The notes under the pieces are model-generated. The model saw only the letters and a program-made list of their open reading frames with translations, was not told the DNA's origin and searched no databases. Below are positions 18,386-28,305 of a stretch of DNA of 44,799 bases, in pieces. This stretch comes from Prochlorococcus sp. AG-412-I05 (GTDB lineage Bacteria; Cyanobacteriota; Cyanobacteriia; PCC-6307; Cyanobiaceae): NCBI GenBank assembly GCA_003214855.1, contig QCLC01000013.1:1-44799 (forward strand), written 5' to 3'. Position 1 is the stretch's first letter. Each line of letters starts with the position of its first letter. The translations under genes and the position numbers were made by a program.

Positions 18386-19426
18386 TCAACGTTTCTTGGG
18401 TTCTGGCAAGACAGCAGTGCGATGCAACAAACCAATCCAACGGCGCCGCCAGCGGCGGCTGGGAATCAATTTAGCTAGTGGACGCATCTTACTACGACGT
18501 GCTGTGTGGCTACGCACGCCCAAAACGATGTCATAGAGAAAATTAAATCCATCGGATCTGCTTTGAAAAAATCCGAGCCGCTGAGGTGATCCCCTGGCAT
18601 CCAATAGAGGTTTTGTTGCTTCGTAGGCCGGCTTATACTCAAACCAGGGAATAGAAGGCCATAAATGATGAACAAGATGATAATTCTGGCCCATAATCAA
18701 CCAATTCATCATCCTGCTTGGATACACTCTGGCGTTATGCCAACGGTCCCGTGCAGTAAAGGGACGATGGGGCAAATAGTCAAAGAAAAGGCCCAGGGTG
18801 ACCCCAACCATTAAAGCAGGGCCAAACCAACAATTATAAACAAAATTCATGAAGTCAAAATGAAGACCAGCAATCACAATGGAAACAAAAAACCCGCGCT
18901 CAAGTCCCCACTGCATCAGCTCAAAGCGACGCCATAAGCGTCGTTGAAAGAAGAAATATTCATGATAGAAAAACCGCGGCGCAATCAACCAAAGCGGGCC
19001 AAAAGTGCTGACAATGTGATCCGGATCATTGTTGGGGTCATTCACATGTGAGTGATGCTGAAGGTGCACTCTTGTGAACACAGGAAAACTAAAGCCCAGC
19101 AAAATTGCTGAACCATGACCCATGACCTGATTAATCCAAGGATTCGGATGAGCCGCCTTATGACAAGCGTCATGAATCACAGTGCCTTCCATATGCAAGG
19201 CGAAAAACGCCAATGTCACCAGAACTTGTAAAGGCCAATCACCAAAACACCACTGCCAAATCGTTAGAGCCGCCAAGCCATAACCGCCCAGGAACAATCC
19301 CACCGTGGGATTCCAAGGGGCAGGCGGATCGAGGTACTCCTTCGGCACCGTTAGCTGTTGAGAGGCCGACTTGGAGCTGGCTTCAGCCTCAACAGGATCC
19401 GGGTTGGAGAGTACCTGAGTCATCAA
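18386..19426 (-). CDS. crtR: Beta-carotene hydroxylase (CrtR, desaturase superfamily)
   Basis: CrtR hydroxylates beta-ionone rings to form zeaxanthin, a major photoprotective carotenoid of marine picocyanobacteria. This 346-residue integral membrane di-iron enzyme has the three histidine boxes HDACH (about 85-89), HLQHHSH (about 119-125) and YHLVHHLW (about 245-253). It also has several membrane helices such as LVTLAFFALHMEG and PALMVGVTLGLFF. The tail is basic and arginine-rich. The box layout fits CrtR better than acyl-lipid desaturases, though a related desaturase cannot be excluded. tRNA-Leu lies just upstream on the same strand. Confidence 0.88.
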   Translation of the reverse strand: MMTQVLSNPDPVEAEASSKSASQQLTVPKEYLDPPAPWNPTVGLFLGGYGLAALTIWQWCFGDWPLQVLVTLAFFALHMEGTVIHDACHKAAHPNPWINQVMGHGSAILLGFSFPVFTRVHLQHHSHVNDPNNDPDHIVSTFGPLWLIAPRFFYHEYFFFQRRLWRRFELMQWGLERGFFVSIVIAGLHFDFMNFVYNCWFGPALMVGVTLGLFFDYLPHRPFTARDRWHNARVYPSRMMNWLIMGQNYHLVHHLWPSIPWFEYKPAYEATKPLLDARGSPQRLGFFQSRSDGFNFLYDIVLGVRSHTARRSKMRPLAKLIPSRRWRRRWIGLLHRTAVLPEPKKR

Positions 19427-19469
19427 ATGGAAACATACCCCCTGATCAAACCAAGGGCTTTAAAAAGGA

Positions 19470-19551
19470 TGCCCACCGGGGGACTTGAACCCCCACGACC
19501 TAAGCCACTGGTACCTAAAACCAGCGCGTCTACCAATTCCGCCAGATGGGC
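19470..19551 (-). tRNA. tRNA-Leu (anticodon UAG)
   Basis: Read on the minus strand, the 82 bases form acceptor GCCCATC/GGTGGGC, a D arm with GGCGGAATTGGTAGAC, and anticodon stem CTGGT/ACCAG with loop TTTAGGT (anticodon TAG). A long variable arm (TGGCTTAGGTCGT) is typical of class II leucine tRNAs, and the T arm is GGGGG/CCCCC with TTCAAGT. The discriminator is A and CCA is not encoded. Confidence 0.95.
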
Positions 19552-19596
19552 ACGTACTGAACTCTAAACACCACTCCAGAATGGGCCTACAACGTT

Positions 19597-20775
19597 GTGC
19601 CAAAGATGCTGGCCACCCTCCTCGGGGAGTTCTCTCTCCTGCTCGGCCTGGCAGTACTCCTGCTACCGCTGCTTGCCACTGAACTCAGTCGCCCCCGTGA
19701 CGGGCTGTGGGGAGCTGTGGTGCTCATGCTGGGGCTGGGGCTGATCACCAGCAGCGGCCGCTTGCAGGGGCCCCCAATGCTGGCAGTGATCTGTGGCGCA
19801 CTACTCGTGAGCAGGCTCGGGGTGGAAGTCGCCCAAAACCGCTGGCAAACACTCAGTTCGGATGATCAGCAAGAGCTGATTTCTCGGGAGCGATGGACCA
19901 CCAGCCTCAAGCAGCTAGGCGCCTCTATCGCAAACCTGGGCAGCACCCTCAAAGGATTGATGGAACGGGTGCGGCCTCAACCAACCGCAGACCAAGACTC
20001 AGCTTTGTCCAACGAGATCACATCAACGGAGGGTTCTGAACCCAGCCCTGAATCAGGAGAAAGTCCTGAACCTCTCACCACTGAGAGTTTCAAAGAACTG
20101 TTTGCCTCACTGGCAAGCATCGGTGACAGGCTCAACGGGTTGATCGAACGGGTGCGGCCAAAAACAAACACAAAAAACAAGAAATGGGTGCGGCCTGAAC
20201 CAACCACAGACCACAACTCAGCACCAGCTGTTGAGCAACAGCCATCTACAAGCCAACCTTCATCAGCAAATCAACAAGCCGCCAAAAGTCCCCCAGCGGT
20301 GTCAACCGAGGCGGCACCAGCCGATCAAGCAAAAACCAACTCTGAACTCAAAGAAAGTTCTACGGCTCAAGCCAAGACTAGCCTCAAGACATCGGCAGCC
20401 CGCAAGCAGACCGCTGCGCAACGATCAGAAGATCAGCAACCGGCTGAGAGCAAACAAACTGTTGACGCTGGCAGAACTGACTCCAATAAAGACTCAACAC
20501 ACCCTGAAGCAAAGGTTCAAGAACGCCAAGAGCCGAAAGCAAGCCAGCAGCAGACTTCCCCGCCACAGCAAACTTTTGACCAAAAGCCAACTGAAACTCA
20601 ACAGCCATCTCAAACTCAACAGCCCCAAGACATCCTCCAGGCGGGTCCCGTCAAGGCCCCAACAGATAGCAAGCCAGAAACAACTTCAGACACTGAAGAC
20701 ATGCAAGAGGCACCAGCGGTCAAAACTGAATCGAAACAGCCTTCCATTGATAATCTCTCCTGCTGCAGTGACACG
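19597..20775 (+). CDS. Ycf66-like membrane segment and low-complexity linker, in frame with ileS
   Basis: The first about 90 residues have three hydrophobic segments (for example [19 protein letters not shown] and [16 protein letters not shown]) in a layout resembling Ycf66-type membrane proteins, ending at [13 protein letters not shown]. Then follow about 300 residues of Gln/Ser/Thr/Pro/Lys-rich low-complexity sequence with an internal duplication ([20 protein letters not shown] and [20 protein letters not shown], each followed by ERVRP). No stop codon separates this from the synthetase, so as read it is the N-terminus of a 1361-residue fusion. The boundary at 20775 is chosen only because a GTG at 20776 would give a normal-length IleS. 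Either a fusion, a lost stop codon, or internal initiation is possible. Confidence 0.7.
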
Positions 20776-23682
20776 GTGACCCAGGGAAAACACCCAGATG
20801 GTGTTGCACGAACCTCTTACAAGGACACTCTCAACCTGTTGCAAACCAGCTTTGGCATGCGCGCCAATGCAAGCCAACGAGAACCAGAGTTACAAGAGTT
20901 CTGGAAGCAACAAGGCATTGATTTACAGCTTGGTCTGAACAATCAGGGCCAAAACTTCACCCTTCATGACGGGCCGCCCTACGCCAATGGAGCCCTGCAT
21001 ATGGGCCATGCCCTCAACAAGGTGCTGAAAGACATCATCAACAAGCATCAAATCCTGCGTGGCCGTCAAGTGCGTTTCGTGCCCGGTTGGGACTGCCACG
21101 GCCTTCCGATCGAACTGAAGGTGTTGCAGAACCTCAATCAAGAGCAGCGCGAAGCACTCACACCACTGAAATTGCGCAAGAAAGCGGCAGCCTTTGCACG
21201 CAAGCAAGTGGACAGCCAAATGGCAGGCTTCCGCCGCTGGGGCGTCTGGGCCGACTGGGGGCATCCCTACCTAACGCTCCAGAAGGAATACGAAGCCGCC
21301 CAAATCCAAGTATTCGGCACGATGTTTCAAAAGGGATACATCTATCGGGGACTCAAGCCGGTGCACTGGAGTCCCAGCTCCCGTACAGCCCTTGCGGAAG
21401 CGGAGTTGGAATATCCAGACGGTCACACCAGCCCAAGTGTCTACGTTGCTTTTCCAGCAGCCAAGCTGCCCGAGAACTTGCGCACATCTCTTGGCAATCA
21501 GGGCCTGGAGCTGCCGAATAACGGCCTCGAACTCGGCCAGGCTCTGCAAATTGCAATCTGGACCACCACCCCCTGGACGCTTCCCGCCAACCTTGCGGTT
21601 TCGGTCAACGAGAAACTCGACTACTCCTTTGCAGTTGACAACCAAGGTCGACTACTACTAGTGGCCGCTGAATTGTTGCCATCATTACGCGACACCCTCG
21701 CGCTGGAACTCACAGCTCGCGCCACGGTCAAGGGAGCCCTTCTTGCAGGTCTCATCTACAAACACCCACTACTGGATCGAGACAGTCCGATCGTGATCGG
21801 CGGTGAATACATCACCACCGAATCGGGAACTGGTCTTGTGCACACGGCCCCAGGCCATGGTGTCGACGACTTCAACACAGGCCAAAAGAACGACCTGGGC
21901 ATGCTCTGCCCAGTAGACGAAAGCGGAACAATGACAAGCGAGGCGGGTCCATTCGCTGGTCTCAACGTGCTCAAAGACGCCAACCCCACCATCATTGCGG
22001 CACTTGAGGAAAGAGGTGCTCTGCTGAAGCACGAACCCTATGCCCACCGCTACCCCTATGACTGGCGAACAAAGAAACCCACCATTTTTCGCGCTACAGA
22101 GCAATGGTTTGCCTCTGTCGAAGGCTTCCGCAATGAAGCATTGACAGCTATCAACAGCGTGGAGTGGCTACCAGCCTCGGGCCGCAATCGCATGGAAGCG
22201 ATGGTGCGAGAACGGGGCGACTGGTGTATTTCCAGACAACGCACTTGGGGCGTGCCGATTCCAGTGTTCTACGAGCGAGAAGGCAATGAGGTGCTTTTAA
22301 ACGACGAGACCCTTGCTCATGTCAAGGCCCTGATCACAGAACATGGTGCCGACGCGTGGTGGGAACGCAATGAAGACGAGCTGTTGCCACCGGCCTATGC
22401 CGCAGAAGCTAAACGATGGCGTAAAGGAACCGACACGATGGACGTATGGTTTGACTCGGGCTCGAGTTGGGCGGCTGTTGCCAGTCAACAAGATGGCCTC
22501 GCCTACCCTGCCGAGCTGTACCTAGAAGGCTCTGACCAACACAGGGGCTGGTTTCAGTCTTCTTTGCTGACCTCCGTAGCCATCAACAGCCAAGCTCCCT
22601 ATCGGCAGGTGCTCACCCATGGCTTCGCCCTCGATGAGAAGGGTCGGAAAATGAGCAAATCGCTAGGGAATGTCGTCGATCCAGCGGTGATTATCGACGG
22701 TGGCAAAAACCAGAAACAAGAACCTCCCTACGGCGCCGACGTTCTCCGCCTATGGGTGAGCTCTGTGGATTACTCCGCCGATGTTCCGATCGGAGCCAGC
22801 ATTCTGCGTCAGATCGCAGATGTGTATCGCAAGGTGCGTAACACGTCCCGCTATCTGCTGGGAAACCTGCACGACTTCGATCCCGAACGCGACACGATTC
22901 CCGTGCCAGAGCTACCCCTACTCGATCGCTGGATGCTGCAACGCACAGCTGAGGTCATGGATGAGATCTCAACGGCCTTTGATCGCTACGAGTTCTATCG
23001 CTTCTTCCAGTTACTCCAGAGCTACTGCGTAGTCGACCTATCGAACTTCTACCTCGATATTGCCAAGGACCGACTCTATGTGAGCTCACCATCCGAACGT
23101 CGCCGACGCAGCTGTCAAACGGTGATGGCTCTCATCATTGAGCGTCTAGCTGGGGCCATTTCCCCAGTGCTATGTCATATGGCCGAAGACATCTGGCAGA
23201 ACCTGCCCTACTCCGTAGCGGAAGACTCTGTCTTTCGTAGGGGATGGCCCACGGTCCCAGAGACCTGGCGAGACCCCTCATTGATGGCGCCAATGCACCA
23301 GCTACGTGAACTGCGCAGCGCCGTGAACCGCGTTTTAGAAGATTGCCGAAGCCAAGGGGAGCTGGGTGCGGCACTTGAAGCAGCTGTCCGCTTGGAAGCA
23401 CACAGCGAAGCGCTCCAGGAAGCACTCGACTGGCTCAGGCAACACGGAGATCCCGATGTGGATGGATTGCGCGACTGGTTGCTGGTGTCTCACTTACAAG
23501 TAGGTGGTGAACCATGGGCAGAACTACTGGCAAGTCAGGACAACACCTTGGCGACGATCGAGGTAGCCAGGGCCCGGGGTAGCAAATGCGAACGCTGTTG
23601 GCACTACGAAACTGATATCGGCCAGCACACGACACATCCCACCCTTTGCGGTCGCTGCGTGGGCGTGCTCGAACATCAATAA
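20776..23682 (+). CDS. ileS: Isoleucyl-tRNA synthetase (in an open frame that begins at 19597)
   Basis: Class I synthetase charging tRNA(Ile), complete in this part of the frame. [18 protein letters not shown] is a family-like N-terminus, and [16 protein letters not shown] holds the HIGH motif (HMGH). The CP1 editing domain has [15 protein letters not shown] and [27 protein letters not shown] is the KMSKS loop (about residue 1018 of the full frame), and the C-terminal zinc-binding part has CERCW and LCGRC. From the GTG at 20776 it would be 968 residues, normal for bacteria; no obvious ribosome site precedes this GTG. The same frame is open back to 19597, giving 1361 residues if read as a fusion. 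Confidence 0.95.
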   Translation: MTQGKHPDGVARTSYKDTLNLLQTSFGMRANASQREPELQEFWKQQGIDLQLGLNNQGQNFTLHDGPPYANGALHMGHALNKVLKDIINKHQILRGRQVRFVPGWDCHGLPIELKVLQNLNQEQREALTPLKLRKKAAAFARKQVDSQMAGFRRWGVWADWGHPYLTLQKEYEAAQIQVFGTMFQKGYIYRGLKPVHWSPSSRTALAEAELEYPDGHTSPSVYVAFPAAKLPENLRTSLGNQGLELPNNGLELGQALQIAIWTTTPWTLPANLAVSVNEKLDYSFAVDNQGRLLLVAAELLPSLRDTLALELTARATVKGALLAGLIYKHPLLDRDSPIVIGGEYITTESGTGLVHTAPGHGVDDFNTGQKNDLGMLCPVDESGTMTSEAGPFAGLNVLKDANPTIIAALEERGALLKHEPYAHRYPYDWRTKKPTIFRATEQWFASVEGFRNEALTAINSVEWLPASGRNRMEAMVRERGDWCISRQRTWGVPIPVFYEREGNEVLLNDETLAHVKALITEHGADAWWERNEDELLPPAYAAEAKRWRKGTDTMDVWFDSGSSWAAVASQQDGLAYPAELYLEGSDQHRGWFQSSLLTSVAINSQAPYRQVLTHGFALDEKGRKMSKSLGNVVDPAVIIDGGKNQKQEPPYGADVLRLWVSSVDYSADVPIGASILRQIADVYRKVRNTSRYLLGNLHDFDPERDTIPVPELPLLDRWMLQRTAEVMDEISTAFDRYEFYRFFQLLQSYCVVDLSNFYLDIAKDRLYVSSPSERRRRSCQTVMALIIERLAGAISPVLCHMAEDIWQNLPYSVAEDSVFRRGWPTVPETWRDPSLMAPMHQLRELRSAVNRVLEDCRSQGELGAALEAAVRLEAHSEALQEALDWLRQHGDPDVDGLRDWLLVSHLQVGGEPWAELLASQDNTLATIEVARARGSKCERCWHYETDIGQHTTHPTLCGRCVGVLEHQ

Positions 23683-23710
23683 AAAAGGGGGAGCTCCACG
23701 ACATCCCCCC
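23681..23710 (-). terminator. Terminator facing leftward after ileS
   Basis: GGGGGA (23687-23692) pairs with TCCCCC (23704-23709) across an 11-base loop. On the minus strand the hairpin is followed by six T (23686-23681). It would stop leftward transcription, for example from the small gene at 23943-24164, before it reads into ileS. On the plus strand there is no T run after the hairpin. Confidence 0.6.
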
Positions 23711-23942
23711 ATCCATCACAACCATGTGACCACCAATGTCATCAGCACTGAGCCTCTGCATCACTAGCAATATCCAAAGGCTTATCCAAGTCAATGCGGT
23801 GATGACATCAGCTCACAAGCAGCACACACGCATCCAGAACCGCAGTCATTGAACATTCTGCTTAAAAAAGCAAAACTCAAAACATCGCAAGGGAGCCCAA
23901 AAATTATGTAATCGAGCAGTGGATTCAATGATCATGCCTCTA

Positions 23943-24164
23943 TCAAAAAGCTCCGCTAGCAGAAGCTGGCAATGGAAGAGGGTCAACATCAGGCAGACCA
24001 GATAAGAAAGACTTCTCCTCAATGCTCGCCTGCTCTAAAAGACCTGCATTCGCATTTGTATTAGCTTCTGCGGAAGGTGACCCACAGATAACCGCAGCAA
24101 TGCAAATTGCAGCAATCAGCGTAAAGAGCTTATCGGTAATCAACTCGGCTTTGTCGAATGTCAT
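23943..24164 (-). CDS. Small exported or membrane-anchored protein candidate
   Basis: From the ATG at 24164 the product is 73 residues: a charged start (MTFDKAELITDK), a hydrophobic segment LFTLIAAICIAAVICG, then a small-residue region and an acidic, proline-containing tail. This resembles a signal peptide or lipoprotein-like anchor (Cys in ICG). The frame is open further upstream to 24296, but that part is cysteine-rich and unconvincing. No family is recognised. A leftward terminator lies about 230 bases downstream, which supports transcription in this direction. Confidence 0.45.
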   Translation of the reverse strand: MTFDKAELITDKLFTLIAAICIAAVICGSPSAEANTNANAGLLEQASIEEKSFLSGLPDVDPLPLPASASGAF

Positions 24165-24301
24165 TGCCCTAATTTCGTTGTGAGGACAACCTGTCCTCGA
24201 TGTACATAGCTTCTCCGCAAGTTCTCTGTGTTGTGTTGACGCACCGCAAGACCCGAGGTGATTTTGCTCACAGCTCCTGTATCGCATCAAAAGCAATAGG
24301 G

Positions 24302-24913
24302 TCAGAATTCACCAGCAACCCGACCCTGACGGGGAAGTCGCACCAGAAGCCACTGCAACAAGCCCACGACATAAGCCACCAAGGCCACATAACCAATAAA
24401 TGCGGCGACCGCTTCGGTCCACTGTCCACCGAAAACGAAATCAAACAGTCGCTCCGCAACCCCATGCAACCCCTGCGGAGCCTCAAGCCAGACCCGACAA
24501 TTAGCCGCTGCAACGTCCTTGACGCAAGCAAGACTGGTTGACGCCATAGCCGCCGCCATTAGACCGAATCCGCTCAGAGCCCAGCGCCAAATACGCACCG
24601 TTAATGGCAGAGGTCGCCAGGGGGGTAAATCGGCAAGCTCCTCATTAAGGTCCACCCAAAACCAAACTGAAGCCACCATCAACAAAGGGGCCAAAAAGGA
24701 CGTCAGATAACCAATAGGCCTTTGATCAGTCAGCAACAACACGCTGATGGCTAGCAAACTGGCAATCTTCCAATAGATGGTCAGTAAACGCACCATCGAA
24801 GCCTCCCGTCGCACCGAAGCCCAGATCAACAAAACCAATGGCAGGCCCAGTGCAAACATTGCCGCAAGGCGGTAGGTCAGCCAGACCAGAGTGCGATAGG
24901 GGAGTTCAGGCAC
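24302..24913 (-). CDS. DUF3177 family membrane protein
   Basis: A 203-residue integral membrane protein with five to six helices (for example LAAMFALGLPLVLLIWA, IASLLAISVLLL, LTSFLAPLLMVASVWFW and the C-terminal IGYVALVAYVVGLL). The start PELPYRTLVWLTYRLA and the pattern RLLTIYWKIASLLAI fit my recollection of DUF3177, a family widespread in cyanobacteria with no assigned function. It is divergent from the FIST gene, with about 70 bases between the starts for both promoters. Confidence 0.8.
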   Translation of the reverse strand: MPELPYRTLVWLTYRLAAMFALGLPLVLLIWASVRREASMVRLLTIYWKIASLLAISVLLLTDQRPIGYLTSFLAPLLMVASVWFWVDLNEELADLPPWRPLPLTVRIWRWALSGFGLMAAAMASTSLACVKDVAAANCRVWLEAPQGLHGVAERLFDFVFGGQWTEAVAAFIGYVALVAYVVGLLQWLLVRLPRQGRVAGEF

Positions 24914-24983
24914 TTAGGAGGTTCGTGAAGGCGTCATTATCAATGCTGGCCTGAGTTCCGTCAGTGTTGTTAGTGTCCAATTC

Positions 24984-26273
24984 ATGGAGCCCTTCTCTCC
25001 GCTCAATTGGTTCAGACGCAGCTCATTCCAGGCCAGCTGCCGAACGGCATTGTCCAGCCAACCTTCCCTTGAGGCTGCGGTCACCGAGGTGGCGGCAGCC
25101 CTGGCGGGGGGCACCTCGGCCGACCTAGCACTCGTCTTTGCCTCCACCCACTACGCCAGCGATTTACCGCGCTTGCTGCCTTTATTGCAGCGGCGACTGA
25201 ACGCAAACCACTGGTTGGGGTGTGCCGGTGGAGGCGTGATTGGCACCACAGCCAAAGGGAATGCCTCAGAGCTCGAAAAAGAGCCTGCTCTCAGCATCAC
25301 CATGCTGCAGCTACCAGGAGCCATTCTCAAGCCCTTCTGCCTTGAAACCCAGTCATTACCAGACCTAGATGGACCAGCTCAGCACTGGCAAGAATGGGTT
25401 GGCGCTGATCCTTTCAATGCCCGCAGCATGATGCTGCTTGTGGATCCCAGCTCACCATCAATCAATGATCTCATTAGCGGCCTGGATTACGCCTACCCAA
25501 CCACGACCAAACTCGGTGGCATTGCCGGCCCTCATAATGCCCCTCATGGCTCCCTGTTCTTTGACGACCGCGTCGTGATGGGCGCCGTTGGCTGCAGCTT
25601 TGGAGGCGACTGGAATCTGGAAGTCGTGGTCGCACAGGGTTGCAAACCGATTGGGCCTGTGTTCGCCATTGAACAGGTGCAAAAAAATATTCTTTTAGAA
25701 CTCAGTCACGAAAACCAGCGGGACAGTCCGATGGCCTGCCTACAACGAGTGCTAGATGATCTCTCAGAAGAAGAACGAGAGATGGTCCGGCATTCACTTT
25801 TTTTAGGAATAGAACGGCGCGATCTGGTGTTAGCAGGAACCGGAGCCCCTCAGCCTCAGGGAGCTTTTTTGGTGAGGAACCTGATTGGAGTAGATCCCAA
25901 GAATGGTGCCGTTGCCGTCGCCGAGCAAATAAGGGCTGGCCAGAACGTGCAATTTCAGCTGCGGGAAGCTGAGGCCTCACGGCAGGAATCTGAGCAACTG
26001 CTCGGTGCCGCAAGAGAACGCAATACCAGCCCCCCTCTATTCGGCCTATTAATGGCTTGCCTCGGGCGAGGACATGGCCTCTACGGCATACCCAATGGTG
26101 ATGTCCGCATCGCACGCAAACTGATGGCAGACCTGCCGATAGCTGGAGTGTTCTGCAACGGTGAAATCGGCCCTGCCGGAGGCGTTGGCGCTACCCACAT
26201 TCACGGTTACACGGCCTGCTGGGGTTTGCTTAGGCATGACCCCTCTGCCTCGGAACCAGCCAAATCCTTCTAA
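24984..26273 (+). CDS. FIST domain protein (FIST_N plus FIST_C)
   Basis: FIST domains are predicted sensory domains for small ligands, often attached to signalling modules. This 429-residue protein consists of little else: FIST_N (about 35-225, with [17 protein letters not shown] and [11 protein letters not shown]) and FIST_C (about 235-400, with [20 protein letters not shown] and a C-terminal [13 protein letters not shown]). The motif CNGEIGP is characteristic of the FIST_C end. No kinase, cyclase or HTH output domain is present. It is the first gene of a run with trmB (2-base gap), ictB and a sugar kinase. Confidence 0.85.
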   Translation: MEPFSPLNWFRRSSFQASCRTALSSQPSLEAAVTEVAAALAGGTSADLALVFASTHYASDLPRLLPLLQRRLNANHWLGCAGGGVIGTTAKGNASELEKEPALSITMLQLPGAILKPFCLETQSLPDLDGPAQHWQEWVGADPFNARSMMLLVDPSSPSINDLISGLDYAYPTTTKLGGIAGPHNAPHGSLFFDDRVVMGAVGCSFGGDWNLEVVVAQGCKPIGPVFAIEQVQKNILLELSHENQRDSPMACLQRVLDDLSEEEREMVRHSLFLGIERRDLVLAGTGAPQPQGAFLVRNLIGVDPKNGAVAVAEQIRAGQNVQFQLREAEASRQESEQLLGAARERNTSPPLFGLLMACLGRGHGLYGIPNGDVRIARKLMADLPIAGVFCNGEIGPAGGVGATHIHGYTACWGLLRHDPSASEPAKSF

Positions 26274-26275
26274 GT

Positions 26276-26986
26276 GTGCGCCAGCACGTCAATCCCCTCA
26301 GCCGTTTCTTCCAACTTCCCAGGCCACTGCCAAGCCCGGAAGAAATGTTTGAGCAATCCAACCGCCCTCTCCATCTCGACGTCGGTTGTGCTCGAGGTGG
26401 CTTCCTGTTGGGCCTGGCTCCACTTCAACCAGAGTGGAATCATGTGGGTGTTGAGATTCGCCACCCGCTTGTACTTTCAGCGGAAAGGGATCGACAAGAA
26501 CTCGAGCTCGACAACCTCCGCTTCTTGTTCTGCAACGTCAATGTGAGCCTTGAGGAATGGCTTGATGCCCTGCCTAGAGATCAGCTGCAATGGGTGTCCA
26601 TCCAGTTCCCAGACCCCTGGTTTAAACGTCGTCATCAGAAGCGCAGGGTGCTGCAACCATCCCTGTTAATCGCCTTAGCAACAGCCCTGCAACCAGGCCG
26701 TGAACTCTTTATCCAGAGTGATGTGCTGTCTGTTATCGAGCCGATGGTGATGCTGATTGAACAAAGCAACTGTTTCAAGCGTCCTAGAGATGATTCCCAA
26801 GCCTGGCAACGGGCCAACCCACTGCCCGTGCCAACGGAGCGAGAACGTTATGCGCTCGATCAGGGCCTGCAGGTTTACCGCAGGCTCTACCAACGCAACG
26901 ACCAACAAGCTCCTGAGCTGTCCAGCCTGGAAGCTTTATGGCAACAGGTCGATAATCCCATTGAAGAAGAACATACCGACTGCTGA
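26276..26986 (+). CDS. trmB: tRNA (guanine-N7-)-methyltransferase
   Basis: TrmB methylates G46 in the variable loop of tRNAs using S-adenosylmethionine. The 236-residue protein has the SAM-binding motif [14 protein letters not shown] (about 34-47), the acidic loop GVEIRHPL, and the family signature [15 protein letters not shown]. The start is GTG, two bases after the FIST stop codon. Its TGA overlaps the next ATG (TGATG), so translation is probably coupled through the operon. Confidence 0.95.
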   Translation: MRQHVNPLSRFFQLPRPLPSPEEMFEQSNRPLHLDVGCARGGFLLGLAPLQPEWNHVGVEIRHPLVLSAERDRQELELDNLRFLFCNVNVSLEEWLDALPRDQLQWVSIQFPDPWFKRRHQKRRVLQPSLLIALATALQPGRELFIQSDVLSVIEPMVMLIEQSNCFKRPRDDSQAWQRANPLPVPTERERYALDQGLQVYRRLYQRNDQQAPELSSLEALWQQVDNPIEEEHTDC

Positions 26987-28305
26987 TGCCTAAGACTGCG
27001 GCCCCACAGCCCCTTCTACTGCGCTGGCAGGGACTCATTCCCTCCTCTGAGGCGATGCAAATACGCCTGCAGTGGATTGCGGGGTGGCTGCTGATGATGC
27101 TCCTAGCAACCCTGCCCATGCTGACTCGAACCGGGCTTGGACTAACAATCCTCGCGGCCGGAGCGTTATGGATCATCTGGGGCTGCGTGACACCAGCTGG
27201 CCGAATTGGAAGCATCAGTAGCTGGTTACTTGTATTTCTCGCTATTGCATTGCTCGCCACAGGATTCTCACCGGTTCCATTGGCAGCTGCCAAAGGATTG
27301 ATCAAACTCATCAGCTACCTGGGGGTGTACGCACTCATGCGCCAGCTACTAGCCACCAGGAGCGAATGGTGGGATCGCCTGGTGGCTGCCCTACTAACCG
27401 GCGAACTGATCTCTTCTGTGATCGCAATCAGGCAGCTCTATGCCCCCGCTGAAGAAATGGCCCACTGGGCAGATCCCAATTCAGTAGCTGCAGGGACAGT
27501 GCGAATTTATGGTCCGCTTGGTAATCCCAACCTGCTAGCCGGCTATCTCATACCCATCCTGCCTCTGGCCTTAGTAGCCCTACTCAGATGGCAAGGCTTG
27601 GGGGCAAAGCTTTACGCGATGGTCGCTCTAGTGCTTGGCATCACAGCAACCCTCTTCAGCTTCAGCCGCGGTGGATGGCTAGGCATGCTTTCCGCCCTGG
27701 CTGTGATTTTGGTGCTGCTGCTGTTACGCAGTACCAGCCACTGGCCTCTCGTCTGGCGTCGTCTGCTGCCCCTAATCGTGATTGTTTTGGGCACAGCCAT
27801 GCTGGTGATCGCAGCAACCCAGATTGAGCCCATCCGCACCCGAATCACAAGCTTGCTCGCAGGGCGAAGTGACAGCTCTAACAACTTCCGCATCAACGTT
27901 TGGCTATCGAGCCTTGAAATGATTCAGGCACGCCCGTGGCTGGGTATTGGCCCTGGCAACGCTGCCTTCACCAGTATCTATCCGCTCTTTCAACAGCCCA
28001 AATTCAACGCCCTAAGTGCCTACTCTGTTCCCCTGGAAATCCTTGTCGAAACCGGACTACCTGGCCTCATTGCAAGTCTCGCTCTACTCGTCACCAGCAT
28101 GCGCAAGGGCCTCGCTGGCCTCAACTCAAACAATCCGCTGGCCCTCCCCGCTCTAGCAAGCCTGGCCGCAATGGCTGGGCTTGCGGTTCATGGCATCACA
28201 GATACCATTTTTTTTCGACCTGAGGTTCAACTCGTGGGCTGGTTCTGCCTCGCCACACTGGCCCAAACACAGCCAGAACAAAAGCAACTCCAGCAGACAG
28301 CGTGA
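26986..28305 (+). CDS. ictB: IctB-type membrane protein (O-antigen ligase superfamily)
   Basis: A 439-residue protein with about ten to twelve membrane helices. The Wzy_C/O-antigen-ligase-like region includes GPLGNPNLLAGYLIPILP and, after a large extracytoplasmic loop, RPWLGIGPGNAAFTSIYP. Cyanobacterial proteins of this type were named IctB after a Synechococcus gene linked to inorganic-carbon accumulation. By family they resemble glycan ligases and the transport role is unproven. Its neighbour is a predicted amino-sugar kinase and glmM is close by, so a cell-envelope role is equally reasonable here. The stop overlaps the GTG of the kinase (GTGA). Confidence 0.82.
   Translation: MPKTAAPQPLLLRWQGLIPSSEAMQIRLQWIAGWLLMMLLATLPMLTRTGLGLTILAAGALWIIWGCVTPAGRIGSISSWLLVFLAIALLATGFSPVPLAAAKGLIKLISYLGVYALMRQLLATRSEWWDRLVAALLTGELISSVIAIRQLYAPAEEMAHWADPNSVAAGTVRIYGPLGNPNLLAGYLIPILPLALVALLRWQGLGAKLYAMVALVLGITATLFSFSRGGWLGMLSALAVILVLLLLRSTSHWPLVWRRLLPLIVIVLGTAMLVIAATQIEPIRTRITSLLAGRSDSSNNFRINVWLSSLEMIQARPWLGIGPGNAAFTSIYPLFQQPKFNALSAYSVPLEILVETGLPGLIASLALLVTSMRKGLAGLNSNNPLALPALASLAAMAGLAVHGITDTIFFRPEVQLVGWFCLATLAQTQPEQKQLQQTA

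Noticed and set aside
20231-20779. 182-codon plus-strand ORF in another frame of the ileS N-terminal region
   Set aside because: It arises from the low-complexity repeat sequence (rich in Lys, Gln, Arg, Ser) and matches nothing; the main frame is continuous and contains the membrane segment.
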